Assembly (NCBI RefSeq): GCF_030272615.1
Contig: NC_081415.1
Location: forward strand, 623,473,740 to 623,537,739
Source: Cryptomeria japonica
Taxonomy: Eukaryota > Streptophyta > Pinopsida > Cupressales > Cupressaceae
Length of the DNA stretch: 64,000 nt
Direction: 5' to 3'
The notes under the pieces are model-generated. The model was not told where the DNA came from. It worked only from the letters and a program-made list of their open reading frames with translations, and did not search any database. Both the position numbers and the translations under genes were made by a program. Positions 22,937 through 33,937 of the stretch are shown here, piece by piece; within the stretch, counting starts at the first letter, position 1, and the number at the start of each line of letters is the position of its first letter.

Positions 22937-22950
22937 TGGTATCAGAGCCA
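22937..22950 (+). other. primer-binding site of chromovirus D
   Basis: TGGTATCAGAGCCA, a full match to the initiator-Met tRNA complement used by many plant LTR elements, three bases after the 5' LTR. Confidence 0.95.
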
Positions 22951-22970
22951 TTCTTTGAAATATTTGGTGT

Positions 22971-24821
22971 ATGTCGAATTGTGAAGAATCAGAAGCAAGT
23001 TCAATGCCTCCAAAGGCAATGACTCCAAAAGCCATATGGCAGATGGTTGCAGAGATGATAGAAGGATTGAAGGATACAGAAGGAAGCAGAGGAACCAGAG
23101 AGGCAAAGAAGGAGAAAGGAAAGGTTAAGACAAAATGGGGTGATGAGACTGATGAAGAAGTGGAAGATGGAGAGGAACTAGTAGCAGTAGCTATGCCTCA
23201 AGACCAAAAGTTATTCCTAGATGTAGTCAAATCCATTTCTAAGGACAATCGGGATGGATTACCCACATATGGAGGAAACCTCAATGAAGAAGAGTTGCTA
23301 GATTGGATAGAAGCTCTCAATAATCATTTTGATTATAAAGAGGTAGCAGAAGAGAAAAGAGTTAATTTGGCCAAATCAAGAATGAGAGGATTAGCATTGG
23401 TTTGGTGGAATATGATGCAAGAAGAAAGGATACAAGAAGGCAAAAAGAAGATAACTTCATGGCAGCGTATGAAGATCAGACTTAAGGCACAATTCCTTCT
23501 AGGAGATTATGAAGTTCAAATTCATAAGAGACTTCAAAATCTGAAACAAAGGGAGCTAGATGTCAATGCTTACACAGAGGACTTCCATAAGCTAAGCCTC
23601 AGAGCAAAGAAGCATGAGAATGAGGTGGAGAAATTGGCTAGATACATGAATGGATTGAGACAAGATATACAAGATGAAATCAGTATCCTTACTTCTGATA
23701 TTGGTCATAAGTGTTTTCAGTTAGCATTAAGGGCAGAAGACAAAATCAAGAGGAGGAGTGAACAAAATCAAAAGTTTAGAGGTGGAAAATCCTTTAGAGG
23801 AAGGGGCACTTTTAGTAGAGGACAACAAACATCAAGGAATGAAGAAAACTCTAGGAAAGAAGGTGGTGGAGACTCTTCAAGGGGGCCATTTAGAGGATCC
23901 TTCAGAGGAAGAAACAATTCTAGGGGCAGATTTGGAAGCTCGAGAAGAGGAAATTTAGTTTTTACTGGTAGATGTTACAATTGTAATCAAGTTGGCCACA
24001 CAATGGGAAGGTGTCCGGAGAAAGAAACCAGCTCTTCACACTCATACATGGGTGAGAGAAGAACACAATTAGTGCAGGAAGAAGACAATCAAAGTGTGTC
24101 TTCCCCTCTCAACAAGGCAGGCCTAGTGACAGATGGTGAAAGTCTAATGCTAAGGAGGTCTTTGTTGAAGATTCCTCAAGCTCAAGAGCCACCACAAAGG
24201 AAGAGTTTGTTTAGAACAACTTGTAAGTCTCAAGGAAATATTTTCAAAGTGATTGTAGACTCGGGTTCAACTAAGAATATAGTTTCAACTGAAATGGTGG
24301 ATAAATTCAAGTTAAAGAGGCTACCACATCTCACTCCCTACAAGGTGTCATGGCTCAACCAGGGCCAACATGTCTTAGTTTATGAGCAAGCATGGGTAGA
24401 ATATGAGATTGGTGAGTATAAGGACAATATTTTATGTGATATATTGCCTATGGATGCTTTCCATTTGTTGTTGGGATGTCCATGGCAATTTGATGTAAAG
24501 GTTCAACATGATGGAGAAAAGAATAGCTATATCATTATCAAGAATGGTAAGAGGTATCAAATGGATCCATTACCTAATCCAAATGAGGAAACAAAAGTGG
24601 GATCAAGTATGATGATGATGAGTGGAAAATATTTTCTTAAGGTGATGAAACAAGAAGGAGATCAAGGGTATGCTATTGTGCTCAAACCTAGTGAAGAAGG
24701 TAAGGTAGATCCAATGGAAGAAGTGCCACAAGAGGTGAAGGGTCTACTCAAACAATATGTAGAAGTAATAGGAGAAGATCTACCTGACTCTTTGCCACCA
24801 ATGAGGGATGCAAATCACTAG
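22971..24821 (+). CDS. gypsy Gag-protease polyprotein, open frame
   Basis: 616-codon frame starting ATG-TCG-AAT 20 bases after the PBS. An acidic N-terminus leads into the retrotransposon gag domain (about residues 80-235: L-L-D-W-I-E-A-L-N-N-H-F, F-L-L-G-D-Y-E-V, Y-M-N-G-L-R). A Gly/Arg-rich RNA-binding stretch (about 270-330) is followed by a perfect zinc knuckle C-Y-N-C-N-Q-V-G-H-T-M-G-R-C (from about 335) and an aspartic protease with intact V-D-S-G-S-T (Asp about 430) and L-L-L-G-C-P-W. The frame ends at TAG 24819-24821. The sister element has CAA (Gln) there, so the ORF once continued into RT. It is the least damaged coding unit in the window. Confidence 0.95.
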   Translation: MSNCEESEASSMPPKAMTPKAIWQMVAEMIEGLKDTEGSRGTREAKKEKGKVKTKWGDETDEEVEDGEELVAVAMPQDQKLFLDVVKSISKDNRDGLPTYGGNLNEEELLDWIEALNNHFDYKEVAEEKRVNLAKSRMRGLALVWWNMMQEERIQEGKKKITSWQRMKIRLKAQFLLGDYEVQIHKRLQNLKQRELDVNAYTEDFHKLSLRAKKHENEVEKLARYMNGLRQDIQDEISILTSDIGHKCFQLALRAEDKIKRRSEQNQKFRGGKSFRGRGTFSRGQQTSRNEENSRKEGGGDSSRGPFRGSFRGRNNSRGRFGSSRRGNLVFTGRCYNCNQVGHTMGRCPEKETSSSHSYMGERRTQLVQEEDNQSVSSPLNKAGLVTDGESLMLRRSLLKIPQAQEPPQRKSLFRTTCKSQGNIFKVIVDSGSTKNIVSTEMVDKFKLKRLPHLTPYKVSWLNQGQHVLVYEQAWVEYEIGEYKDNILCDILPMDAFHLLLGCPWQFDVKVQHDGEKNSYIIIKNGKRYQMDPLPNPNEETKVGSSMMMMSGKYFLKVMKQEGDQGYAIVLKPSEEGKVDPMEEVPQEVKGLLKQYVEVIGEDLPDSLPPMRDANH

Positions 24822-26090
24822 ATAGATCTGATTCTAGGGGCAAATTTGCCTAACAAGGCTGCCTACAAAATGACACCTACTCAAAATGAAGAAATTGCCA
24901 AACAAGTGCAGGAGCTCTTGGACAAAGGATTCATCAAAAAGAGTTTGAGTACATGTCTTGTACCTACTATCTTAGCACCCAAGAAAGGGGAAAAATGGAA
25001 AATGTGTACAGGTTCCAGAGCAATCAATAAGATCACTATAAGGTACCGGTTCCCTATGCCAAGGATAGAAGACTTGTTGGACAATCTTGGCGGTGAAAGC
25101 TACTTCACAAATGTGGATTTAAAATTAGGTTATCATTAGATAAGAATTAGACCAGGGGATGAATGGAAGACATCCTTTAGGACCACTGCTGACCTCTATG
25201 AGTGGTTGGTCATGCCATTTGGCCTTACCAATACACCTAGCACCTTTCAAAGGCTCATGAATGAAGTTTTGGCTGAGTTCATAGGTAAATTTGTGATTGT
25301 ATATCTTGATGATATTCTAATATTTATCAGGTCCAAAGAATAACATCTCAAGGATGTGGAGATGGTCTTGAAGAAGCTAAAAATGGCACAACTCAAAATC
25401 AACCTTGAAAAGTGTGAGTTTCTCAAGACTGAACTTGTATATCTTGGTTTTGTCATTTCACAAGGTTGTCTAAAAATGGATCCTAGTAAGGTTGAGGAAA
25501 TCCTTAGTTATCCTACACCCAAGAATATCAGTGATGTTAGGAGTTTACATGGGTTAGCATCCTTTTATAGGAAGTTTGTAAGAAACTTTAGTCATGTGTG
25601 TGCTCCTATGTTTAATACTATCAAAGCGGGAGTCAAGTGTCAATTTAGGTGGACAGAGGAGGCCCAAAAGGGATTTGACTTGTTGAAAAAGAAGATAGCT
25701 GAGTTGCCTACCCTAAGGTTACCTGATTTCAATTAGTTATTTAAAGTTGAGTGTGATGCTAGTCAAAGAGCAATAGGGGCTATTTTGAGTCAAGAGGGTC
25801 TTCCCATAACCTTTTTCTCTGAAAAGTTGAATGAAGCGAAAGAAAAGTACTCTATGTATTACTTGGAGTTGTATTCCATGGTGCAAGACTTGAAGAAGTG
25901 GCGTCATTACTTGTTGCCCAAAGAGTTTGTGGTCTATACTGACAACCATGCCCTTAGTTTTCTCAATGGACAAGAGAAGTTGAATTAGAAGCACCTCAAG
26001 TGGGTAAAATGTCTACAATCCTACACCTTCACTATCAAGCGTAAGAAGGGCACCTCAAATAAAGTTGCTGATGCACTCAGTAGGAGAGTC
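24822..26090 (+). pseudogene. chromovirus D reverse transcriptase and RNase H
   Basis: Continues gag-PR in frame. RT shows K-M-T-P-T-Q-N-E-E-I, V-P-T-I-L-A-P-K-K, R-F-P-M-P-R-I-E-D-L-L-D and Y-L-D-D-I-L-I-F (catalytic aspartates at 25305-25313), then the thumb F-Y-R-K-F-V-R-N-F-S. RNase H shows V-E-C-D-A-S, Y-L-E-L-Y-S-M-V and V-Y-T-D-N-H-A-L, with S-N-K-V-A-D-A-L-S near 26070. Stops lie at 25137, 25341, 25734 and 25986. Three of the four stand at Gln codons, two of them still Gln in the sister element at 52886; the fourth (25341) replaces Glu. Confidence 0.95.
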
Positions 26091-27600
26091 ATGACCATAC
26101 AAGAGATTAAATTGCACAGTGTGAGGTTGGAGGAGTTGAGAGACCTCTACAAAGAAGACAAAGATTTTGCTGATATATATGCTACATGTTCTGATTTTTC
26201 TAACACTTCTCATGTTTCCTACTCAGAGTATATGATACAGGAAGGTTTGTTGTTTAAAGGAAATCTCCTTTGTATACCCTAATGCTCTATGAGACAAAAC
26301 ATCATTCAAGAGAAACATCAAGGGGGTCTAGGAGGTCATTTTGGCAATGATAAAACAATGGAGCAGGTTAGTTGGTTCTACTACTGGCCCAAATTTCAAT
26401 CAGAAGTAAGGAGATTTGTTGAAAAATGTGCCATATGTTAGAGAGAAAAAGGATCAGCAAGTAATGCAGGTTTATATCAGCCCTTAGTCATACCCCAAAG
26501 TCCTTGGGAATGTTTGAGCATGGACTTTGTGATGGGTTTACCAAGAACACCAAGAGGATTTGATAGTGTTTATGTAGTGGTAGATAGGTTCAGCAAAATG
26601 GCTCACTTCATCCCTTGTAAGAGTACCAATGATGCCACCTATATTGCAAGTCTTTTCTTTGAAGAAATAGTAAGAATCCATGGACTTCCAGTTAGCATTG
26701 TGAGTGATAGGGATGTTAAGTTTTTGAGTCACTTCTGGAGAACCTTATGGAAGAAAGTTGGGTACTAGACTCTCATTTTCATTTGCCTACCATCCACAAT
26801 CAGGTGGTCAGACTGAGGTGGTCAATAGGTCCTTGGATAATCTCCTAAGGTGTCTCACTAAGTAGAATGGTCAGACTTGGGACTTGGTGATCAGCCAAGC
26901 AGAGTATGCATACAATGATTCAGTCATTCGGAGCACAGGTAGAAGTCCTTTTGAAATTTTTTATGCAATGCATCCTAGAGGTGTCTTAGAACCTAGTGAT
27001 ATCAGTACAATGACCCACAAGAGTGCTCAAGGAGAGAGTTTTGCTAAAGGTATTAAGGAAATTCATGACAAACTACGACAGTCCTTGCAACAAAAATCAG
27101 AAAAATATAAGGAACAAGTTGATCAATCAAGGAGGAACTTGCAATTTAGGGTTGGAGACTTAGTTTTGGCTTATCTCAGAAAGGAAATACTTCCAAAAGG
27201 ACAGCCAACCAATTTGATGATGAAGAAGATTGGGCCACTCAAGATTGTGCATAAGTTTAGCCAAAATGCCTATGAGGTTGAACTACCTCCTTCTTTGGCC
27301 ATATCTCCTATTTTCAATATTTGTGACTTGTATCCCTATAAAGGAGAATCTCAGACCTCTCAGATGGATACCACATTGCAATTTGAAGAGGATTGGGTGA
27401 AGGATTTACCAGTTAGTCAACCGGTTCAGTTTGAAAGCATCTTGGATACCAAGGTGATCAAGAAGATAAGAAAGGGCATCTACAAACATTATCTTGTGAA
27501 GTGGGAAGGTCTACCTGATTCAGAGGCTATGTGGATGTCAAAAGCTGACATAATTCATCATGGAGTGCAACTAGAAGACCTGATAACTCAAGGGACTTGA
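26091..27600 (+). pseudogene. chromovirus D integrase with C-terminal chromodomain
   Basis: The zinc-binding H-x-H...C-x2-C region (G-G-H-F-G-N-D-K-T to C-A-I-C) is followed by the catalytic core: [25 protein letters not shown] and, after a 1-bp shift at about 26764, H-P-Q-S-G-G-Q-T-E-V-V-N-R-S. Then comes the GPY/F-like segment (K-K-I-G-P-L-K-I, N-A-Y-E-V-E-L-P). Residues near 27450-27590 form a chromodomain: Y-L-V-K-W-E-G-L-P-D-S-E-A-M-W. Chromodomains target such elements to heterochromatin. Stops at 26280, 26439 and 26863 fall on Gln codons. Confidence 0.95.
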
Positions 27601-27610
27601 GTTCCTTGCC

Positions 27611-27621
27611 CCAGGGGAGTA
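27611..27621 (+). other. polypurine tract of chromovirus D
   Basis: CCAGGGGAGTA directly before the 3' LTR start TGGTG. The equivalent CTAGGGGAGTA lies before the 3' LTR of the sister element at 60577. Confidence 0.85.
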
Positions 27622-29275
27622 TGGTGTAGAGCACCTAGCTCAAAGTTGTCTTTTCTTGCATTTTAGAATTTTGTGTGATTTAAACTTATTTCATGTTGTA
27701 ATAAGGTGGAAGAAATCTTATGATTCTTTTTGAAGACATAGTTTGGTTGTCCACACTTTTGTTGTGCTCAAGATCCAAAGTTGTCATTATCCTGAAATAT
27801 TGTCAAAATGTCAATTTTTGGTTTGTACTAGGTGGATGCCTAGAATGTTTCTATAATTTTTGGAAATGGTTTAAATACATTTTAGGATGCAATTTTAGTG
27901 ATTTTTAAGGCCTTGAGAGTCTTGGAGTGTGTTTTTGCAGTCATAGGGAAAAGTTGTCAAAATTGTCATGACAACTTTTGTATTTTTAGGCAAATGTTGT
28001 CCATGAAGGAAATGGCATTGGAAGTTGGTTGGAACCAAATTGAAATTGTGTATAAAACCTTATAAAAATCCTTAATACAAGGTTAATCAACTTTTGGTAT
28101 GCATTCAATTCATTTGCCAAGGGTTTCCTATGCTTTTTCTCACATTTGGACTATTTTTGCTTTGAATTTTTGATTTTGTATGACTTGTACAGTCTGGTAC
28201 GGTGCTCATAGTAGCATAGGAAGTTATAAATTTTTTCTACCTTTCCAACAAGTATAATATTAAGGTCTTAAGTTCTTTGAATCAAAAGTTATCACTATTT
28301 TTGTAAAAAATTGCTCACAAACCCTTGAAATTTGGGGTTTTGATTGTAAAAATATATTTTACCTAAGCATCCATGAATAGCACAAGCTGAAATCCATTGG
28401 ATGGATTGTGTAGGATTTTTAAATAGTTTTAGAGTAGGCATTTTGTGTTTTTTCAGACCACAAGGAGGAGAATGGGTGAGATGAATAACACACAAGCTTG
28501 TAGCTAGTGTGGCAGGGGCAGCAGAGATTGCTCATTTTCAATGCCATGGAGAAGTGATACCCCAGAAATCCATAGTGTTTTGGAAAGTTCTATGGGTGTA
28601 CCAAAATAGTCCAAGATTTTTCTAGTTTTAGATTTTGACTGGTGAAGAGTTTGGAGCACATCTTCCAAAATTGCCTAGAAGCCCTAAACCCGTTTAAAAT
28701 AGCTCATTTTGATTTACCCTAGTTGTACAACAAACCCAGACGGGAAAATTTGTGATATTGTTTAGCTTCCAAATGGGTATCTAAATATGTAAAAATATCT
28801 AGGGGTTGTTAGGAAATTGTTGGGGAAAAAGACCAAACAATAGTCCAAGAAGGGCTAGTCATTTAGGCCTAATAGCAACCAGTAGAAGCAAGTTGAAAGC
28901 CTAGGGCTTGGGAGGAAGGTGAAGACCTTTATAGAAAATAAAATGACCTTGAAAATACCTGAAAAACATAACCACAAACTTTAAACATGGTTAGAGTGAA
29001 GATCCTTGGCGGAGGTCTTTGGAGCCTAGCTGGAGCCTAGCTGGAGTTTTGGGAAACTAGTAGGAGACCATCTCAAAATCTAAGATTTGGGGTCAAAACC
29101 AACAAGAAACCTCAAGAGGATATACCTAGGAGGCAAGCCAATATATTTTATGCCTTGGAGGTCTAAGGAGTGTACCCTAACAAGTTACCTTGGAGGAGCT
29201 TGAGTAGAAGGGTGAGTTGAGGAGTTGGGGTGAGTAAGGGTGAATTGGAGAGCTAGGCACAAGACCTCTACATCA
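27622..29275 (+). repeat. 3' LTR of chromovirus D
   Basis: TGGTGTAGAGCACC ... CTCTACATCA, co-linear with the 5' LTR, followed by GTATC. Confidence 0.96.
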
Positions 29276-29280
29276 GTATC

Positions 29281-30025
29281 CATCCCAAGAGTCATTCCAA
29301 AAAAGGACCTCTTCCCCCCTCCTACAAATCTAGAAGAGTCCTTCCTTAATGAGAGAATCCCCCTTCTTGAGAGTATACCAAATTGTTGAGCCTTTTCCCT
29401 CAAGCGGATATCTTGGAATTTCCTCCATCGAGATCCTCTGCATATATTTGTAGGCCAAAATCTTAGCCCATCCTTGATCCTGCTCAACACACCACCTCTA
29501 GTACAATTTAGCCACCAGAACCTCCCCAAATATAATAGATTACCTTAAACCAAGCCCCCCCTATTGCTTCAGCCTACACACCAAGTCCCAATTGACAAGA
29601 TTCCATTTGGATGAGGATAGATTGCCTGCCCATAAGAATTGCCTTGCCAGAGAGTCCAAACCCTTCAAGAACCACTTAGGAGCCACTTGAATCATACATC
29701 AATAAATTGGAAGATCCTAAACCACCGAATGAATTAGTTGAACCCTCCTAGCAAAATATAACCATATGTGTGTCCAGTGTTCAACCTTTGAGAAAACTTT
29801 ATCCAAGATACCCTGCCATGACTCCCTAGGAGGGTTACTAGGAGAAATAGGAATACCCAAATAAGTCAAGGGTAGAGAGCCAACTTGGAATCTCAAGATA
29901 AGAGCAAGCCTCCTTTGAATAGTTCTAGGAGAGTTGAAGAAGAGGATAGAAGATTTATCCTCGTTGATCAACTGGATAAACATCCAAAACCTTATGTAGA
30001 TTAGTAGCTTCTTTGATCTGAGCAA
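29281..30025 (-). pseudogene. LINE ORF2 region after RT (thumb/connection)
   Basis: Minus-strand readings L-T-Y-L-G-I-P-I-S-P-S-N-P-P and K-V-E-H-W-T-H-I-W-L-Y-F-A-R-R-V-Q (29717-29900) match the post-RT region of plant L1 ORF2. Further degraded sequence continues to the GTATC duplication at 29276-29280. The reading resumes at 21275 on the other side of the gypsy element. Confidence 0.82.
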
Positions 30026-30827
30026 GTACCATCAGGGTCGTGTCATCAACAAACTACAAATGATACTGTGGCTACAAGTCATTACACCAACTCCAACCCT
30101 GAATAATACCCAGACCCACATTATGCTTAATCATCCTCCCCAGAACCTCAACCAAAAGAATGAATAAGTAAGGGGAAAGGGGGTCCCCCTGGCGAAGACC
30201 CCTAGAAGCTCCAAATAGTTCAGTATGATCTCCATTGATTAGCATAGAGAAAGAGGTAGATGTAACACAACTCATAACCCATTGGATCCATTCATCAACA
30301 AAGCCAAAATCCCCGAGGATCTTTTGGAGGAAGGACCAACGAACTCTATCATAAACCTTAACCATATCTATCTTGATAAACATAGATTTTTCCTTGGAGG
30401 TTGCCATAGAATGAATGGTCTCCATAGCAATGACCACACCATCCAAAATTTGGTGCCCTTCCACAAACCCACTCTGCTCCTCAGAGATAACATCCCCCAG
30501 ACACTTCTTCAACTTATCTGCTATCATCTTAGAGATGATCTTATAAATCACATTGTAGAGAGAGATAGGGCAGAATTGGCCTAACCGGTTAGCCCCATTA
30601 GACTTGGGGATTAGCACAATGAAATTCACATTCAAATCCCAAAGCATCTTCTTATTCCTCTGGGACTCCTGGACTATTTCTAGTAAGTCCAGTTTGATGA
30701 TATCCCAGAAATCTTGAAAGAATTCAACTAGGAACCCATTCGGTCTAGGAGCTTTTACCTTCCTCATGTGAAAAACAATCCTCTCAAGTTCTTCCAGCAA
30801 AATAGGACCCATAATTTGTTCATTCAT
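30026..30827 (-). pseudogene. LINE reverse transcriptase domain
   Basis: A long open stretch (30072-30827) reads K-A-P-R-P-N-G-F, F-I-V-L-I-P-K-S-N-G-A, P-I-S-L-Y-N-V-I-Y-K-I, E-E-Q-S-G-F-V-E-G, I-K-I-D-M-V-K-V-Y-D-R-V and L-R-Q-G-D-P-L-S-P. After a TAG it continues F-V-D-D-T-T-L, the catalytic box (A to V). The stop before F-V-D-D stands where Gln is usual in this family. RT copies the element RNA at the nicked target. Confidence 0.93.
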
Positions 30828-31388
30828 CTCCGCAGTAACAAGAGAAGGAATGCAAGCGAGAACCTAATTCTCCTCCACTAATTCCCCTTGAGAATCCTTA
30901 CTGAAGAGGGACCGGAAATACTGTAAAGACTCCCTAGAGATCTCCTATAAGGATACTAACTGCTCACCTCTATCATTGACCAAAGTAGGAATGGAATTTC
31001 CATGTCTTCTTTCTTTCACTGAGTTGAAGAAGAAAGTAGTGTTCTTATCCCCCGCTTGAAGCCAATCAATACGAGCTCTCTGTTTCCAGTATATTTCTTC
31101 CCTAAGCTCCCATTCCTTTAAAGCCTTGATAGCCCTATCCTCCTCCCTAAGCAAGGCTTCAAACAAACCATGCTCTCTGATTTCCCCGGTGATTCCATTC
31201 AACACTATTTGAGTAGCTTTCTTAGCATGAAAAATGTTCTCGAAACCCTGACGGTTGCTTTGTTCAAGCTGAAACTTAACAAATTGCAGTTGCTTGGCAA
31301 AAGTGTACATAGCAGTGTTAAAGGCTGGCCTCCCCTTCCTCCACCACTCCACTACAAGATCCTGTGAAGAAGGATCCTGAAGCCACAT
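30828..31388 (-). pseudogene. LINE ORF2 linker between endonuclease and RT
   Basis: 147-codon frame rich in charged residues, with Y-W-K-Q-R-A-R-I-D-W-L-Q-A-G-D-K-N-T-T-F, the conserved tryptophan- and D-K-N-T-containing segment upstream of RT in plant LINEs. It is followed by a short damaged stretch before RT. Confidence 0.88.
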
Positions 31389-32136
31389 AAGTTGGAATTA
31401 GAAAGAAGGAGAGAGATTGACCTGACCAGAAGAAGAAACTAGCTTGATGGGCCAATGGTCTGACCCTCTCCAGTCAAGAATCTCATTAATTGTGGACTAG
31501 CCCCCACAAACCCAAAAATTGGAAACTAGAAATTGATCCAACCTCTCAGCAATCCAATACTCCCCCACCTTCCTATTGTTCCAAGTGAAGAAACCATTAC
31601 CAAGCTTAATGGCAACAAGATGCAACGAAGATATGCTATCCCAAAAAGGAAAGAAGAAGGTTACAATCGCATAACTCCTCCCTTGTTCTCACTCAACTCA
31701 AGGAAGGCATTGAAATCTCCTGCCATAATCCAAGGATGAAAAGGGACCAGCCTTCACATACAAGAAATGTGAGACCATAAGTTTTGCTTACCGTGAAGAT
31801 CAATGTGGGCATAGATGTTAGTAAACAAGATATAATCGCCAGTCTCAAAACTAGAGAAACCCCGGATAATGAAGATCTGGAGGCAACCCACTAGACACGG
31901 TGAATCTATAAAGGGTTCCAAAGATAGGCCACCCCTCTAGAGGAACCAGCTGCCCCAATAAACTAACACTCACCTCGCATCCAGAGCTTTGGCACTAGAC
32001 CCATCATACTCTCCACCGAAAGTTTAGTTTCTTGCAAGAACGGGACATCAAGTGAGTGATTCCTAATCAATTTTTGAATAGCCTTTTGTCTAGGGCTATT
32101 GTTTAAGCCCCTCACATTCCATGAAAGTACAATCAT
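31389..32136 (-). pseudogene. LINE ORF2 AP-like endonuclease domain
   Basis: The ORF2 start at 32136 reads M-I-V-L-S-W-N-V-R-G-L-N-N and then F-L-Q-E-T-K-L-S, the N (metal-binding) and E motifs of the exonuclease-endonuclease-phosphatase fold that nicks target DNA. A TAG stands for a probable Gln after G-E-C. The remaining motifs are traceable but broken, down to about 31400. Confidence 0.85.
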
Positions 32137-33494
32137 TTTGGAGGATTGGAAAAGTGAGAATCCAGAGTCTTTATTGACCCTGACTCAACCAAATTCTCCC
32201 CCATCAATTTTATTTTATCCAAATCCTTCTTTCTACCAACCTTTGAGTTCTTCTCTTAAGCACTTTTCTTAATATCTTTCTAATGCAGACCCAGGTGAAT
32301 GGAAGACTTATTACTTTTAGCCCTAGCCGGTTCCAATTTCAGAGCTGTCGAAGTCCCCAACCTAATTCACCTCTAAACTAGGAGTGAGTCCCAACTGGAC
32401 CCCTATTGGCTGATCCATCTCCATTTGCTGGCTTCCAACCACTTGCAGAGCCTGGGTAAAGTCCTCAATTACTCTTTCTGGAACCCCCCTAATGCACCTT
32501 GATCCAAAGGCATTAACCCTAGATTCATTTCTTGTTGGCTAAGGTCATCCAAGGTCTCAAATCTATTAAAGGTATCATCCTCCTGTCTCTCCTATAAGGA
32601 CCTCTTTTGTCCTTGATTCATGTTCTTTGTCTTAACTGAGACAAAACCATCAGGACCCACTACCTCGGCCGACATAGCAACTTTGCCTTTATCAGCCCCA
32701 TCTAGGCTATGGGCCGGCTGCTGAGGTTGGTGCACCACCGGTTTATATCTAGGGAACTTACGTTGTAAATGACCATACTCATGACATAGACGACACTGAA
32801 ATGGTAAAGTCTCATAATCTAACTACTGAACCCAAGAATAAGATCCCCCACACATATCTATAGCATCTGCCAAAGGTTTACTAAGATCAATTTCAACATA
32901 GATAAGTGCAAAGGTCATTACCTTTCTCCCTAGGGTTTGCATTGAAGATCCCACTAGCTTCCCAAGAAGTGTGGCAAGCATCCGTAGCACATCCTCCCGA
33001 TAGAATTCGATTGGAAAACATGGTAAATGAACCCACACTAGAACCCTATTCGGGTGCTCCTCCGAAGGGTGAAACCCCACATGCCAAGATTTGATGAACA
33101 ACCCCACCTGGTTGTAAAAATACGGGCCTCCTTCAAAAACCCTATTGCAATCTTCCATGCAGTTGAAAGTAACCATTAAGTAGTTGTTTGCCAGTAGCAT
33201 ACTCTACATTTCCCCTTCCGATGCCCAAGTCCACTATGCCCAATTTTCCAAAAACTGCAAAGAAACCCTCATTCCCAACAACTTGCAATATAGAAAGTGT
33301 TTTGAAAAGTATTCAACATCTTCAGCTATCATCTTAGGAGGAATAACTAGCTTTGGCCTCTCACTGCATCTCTCCAAACAACCATTAATCTTCATAATGT
33401 GAGAGATACTAGCACTCCCAGACCCCGATTCTGAGGAAAATAGATTATTGTTAAAAGTATTCATACTAAGGGATGGGGATTTTGAGCCCACCAT
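32137..33494 (-). pseudogene. LINE ORF1 (DUF4283-like domain and zinc knuckle)
   Basis: A start at 33494 (M-V-G-S-K-S-P-S) leads in one frame through V-I-P-P-K-M-I-A-E-D-V-E-Y and L-L-G-M-R-V-S-L-Q. After two TAGs (probable Gln) it continues into Y-L-M-V-T-F-N-C-M-E-D, G-P-Y-F-Y-N-Q-V-G-L and V-L-V-W-V-H-L-P-C-F-P, the plant L1 ORF1 domain annotated DUF4283. A degenerate knuckle C-R-L-C-H-E-Y-G-H-L-Q-R-K-F follows, with its last Cys lost. ORF1 proteins bind LINE RNA. The C-terminal tail reaches nearly to the ORF2 start. Confidence 0.9.
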
Positions 33495-33920
33495 AGCATG
33501 AAAATCAATGACAGGAGGTGCTTTGAGGCCTCACCACCATTACTCGATATTGGATCTCAAAAAAAAAGGAACCCACACCCTAAAGGGGCACGCAAGAAGG
33601 TACTACACCCAACACCCCACCCCTCCCAAACACCACCGAGAGGAAGAGCCAACTGTAGCCCCCTGCCCTACTGGAAACCCTCAGCCTGTAGAAAAACTGA
33701 ACTCCAACCATGCACAACAAATGCCCCACTTGTAGACCACTGCTCCATCCCCCACACCCTCAGTTGCTCCTTGTCCTACACAGTCCTCCACTGCCCTCCC
33801 CCGATGCACCTGCAAGCACTTTTGCCCACAAGCTATGGCATTGGTGCCCTAGCTCGGCACCCCATGATCCCTCGCAAGAATGATGCCATCATTCTTTTTA
33901 TTTGTTTCTAATTTTGTTTC
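33495..33920 (-). other. 5' UTR of the L1 LINE
   Basis: About 425 bp, G-rich on the minus strand, between the 5' target duplication and the ORF1 start. Plant L1 5' UTRs contain the internal promoter; no specific element could be identified. Confidence 0.6.
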
Positions 33921-33937
33921 GATGGACCCACAATTTA

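Larger units (their letters stand above)
21281..29275 (+). mobile_element. Ty3/gypsy chromovirus D (7,995 bp) inserted in the LINE
   Basis: LTRs 21281-22933 and 27622-29275 (1,653 and 1,654 bp), an initiator-Met PBS, gag-PR, RT, RNase H, integrase and a C-terminal chromodomain, then a polypurine tract, all in gypsy order. The 5-bp duplication GTATC is present at 21276-21280 and 29276-29280. By eye the first 400 bp of the LTRs differ at about 7% of positions, so the insertion is not recent. Gag-PR is still one open frame of 616 codons, but pol has eight stops and a frameshift. Confidence 0.97.
19702..33937 (-). mobile_element. full-length L1-type LINE (about 6.2 kb) split by a chromovirus, with TSDs
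   Basis: On the minus strand the element has a 5' UTR (33920-33495), ORF1 (DUF4283-like with zinc knuckle) and ORF2 (endonuclease, RT, zf-RVT, RNase H), ending in an A-rich tail (T/A-rich plus strand at 19718-19745). The ends carry a matching duplication: GATGGACCCACAATTTA at 33921-33937 and GATCGACCCACAAATTTTA at 19702-19720. The 7,995-bp gypsy element at 21281-29275 interrupts ORF2 after RT. Subtracting it and one GTATC leaves about 6.2 kb, a normal full length for plant L1. All ORFs carry stops. Confidence 0.93.

Noticed and set aside
33498-33911. 137-codon Pro/His-rich plus-strand frame
   Set aside because: It lies antisense to the G-rich 5' UTR of the L1 LINE and ends at its target duplication; base composition alone keeps it open.
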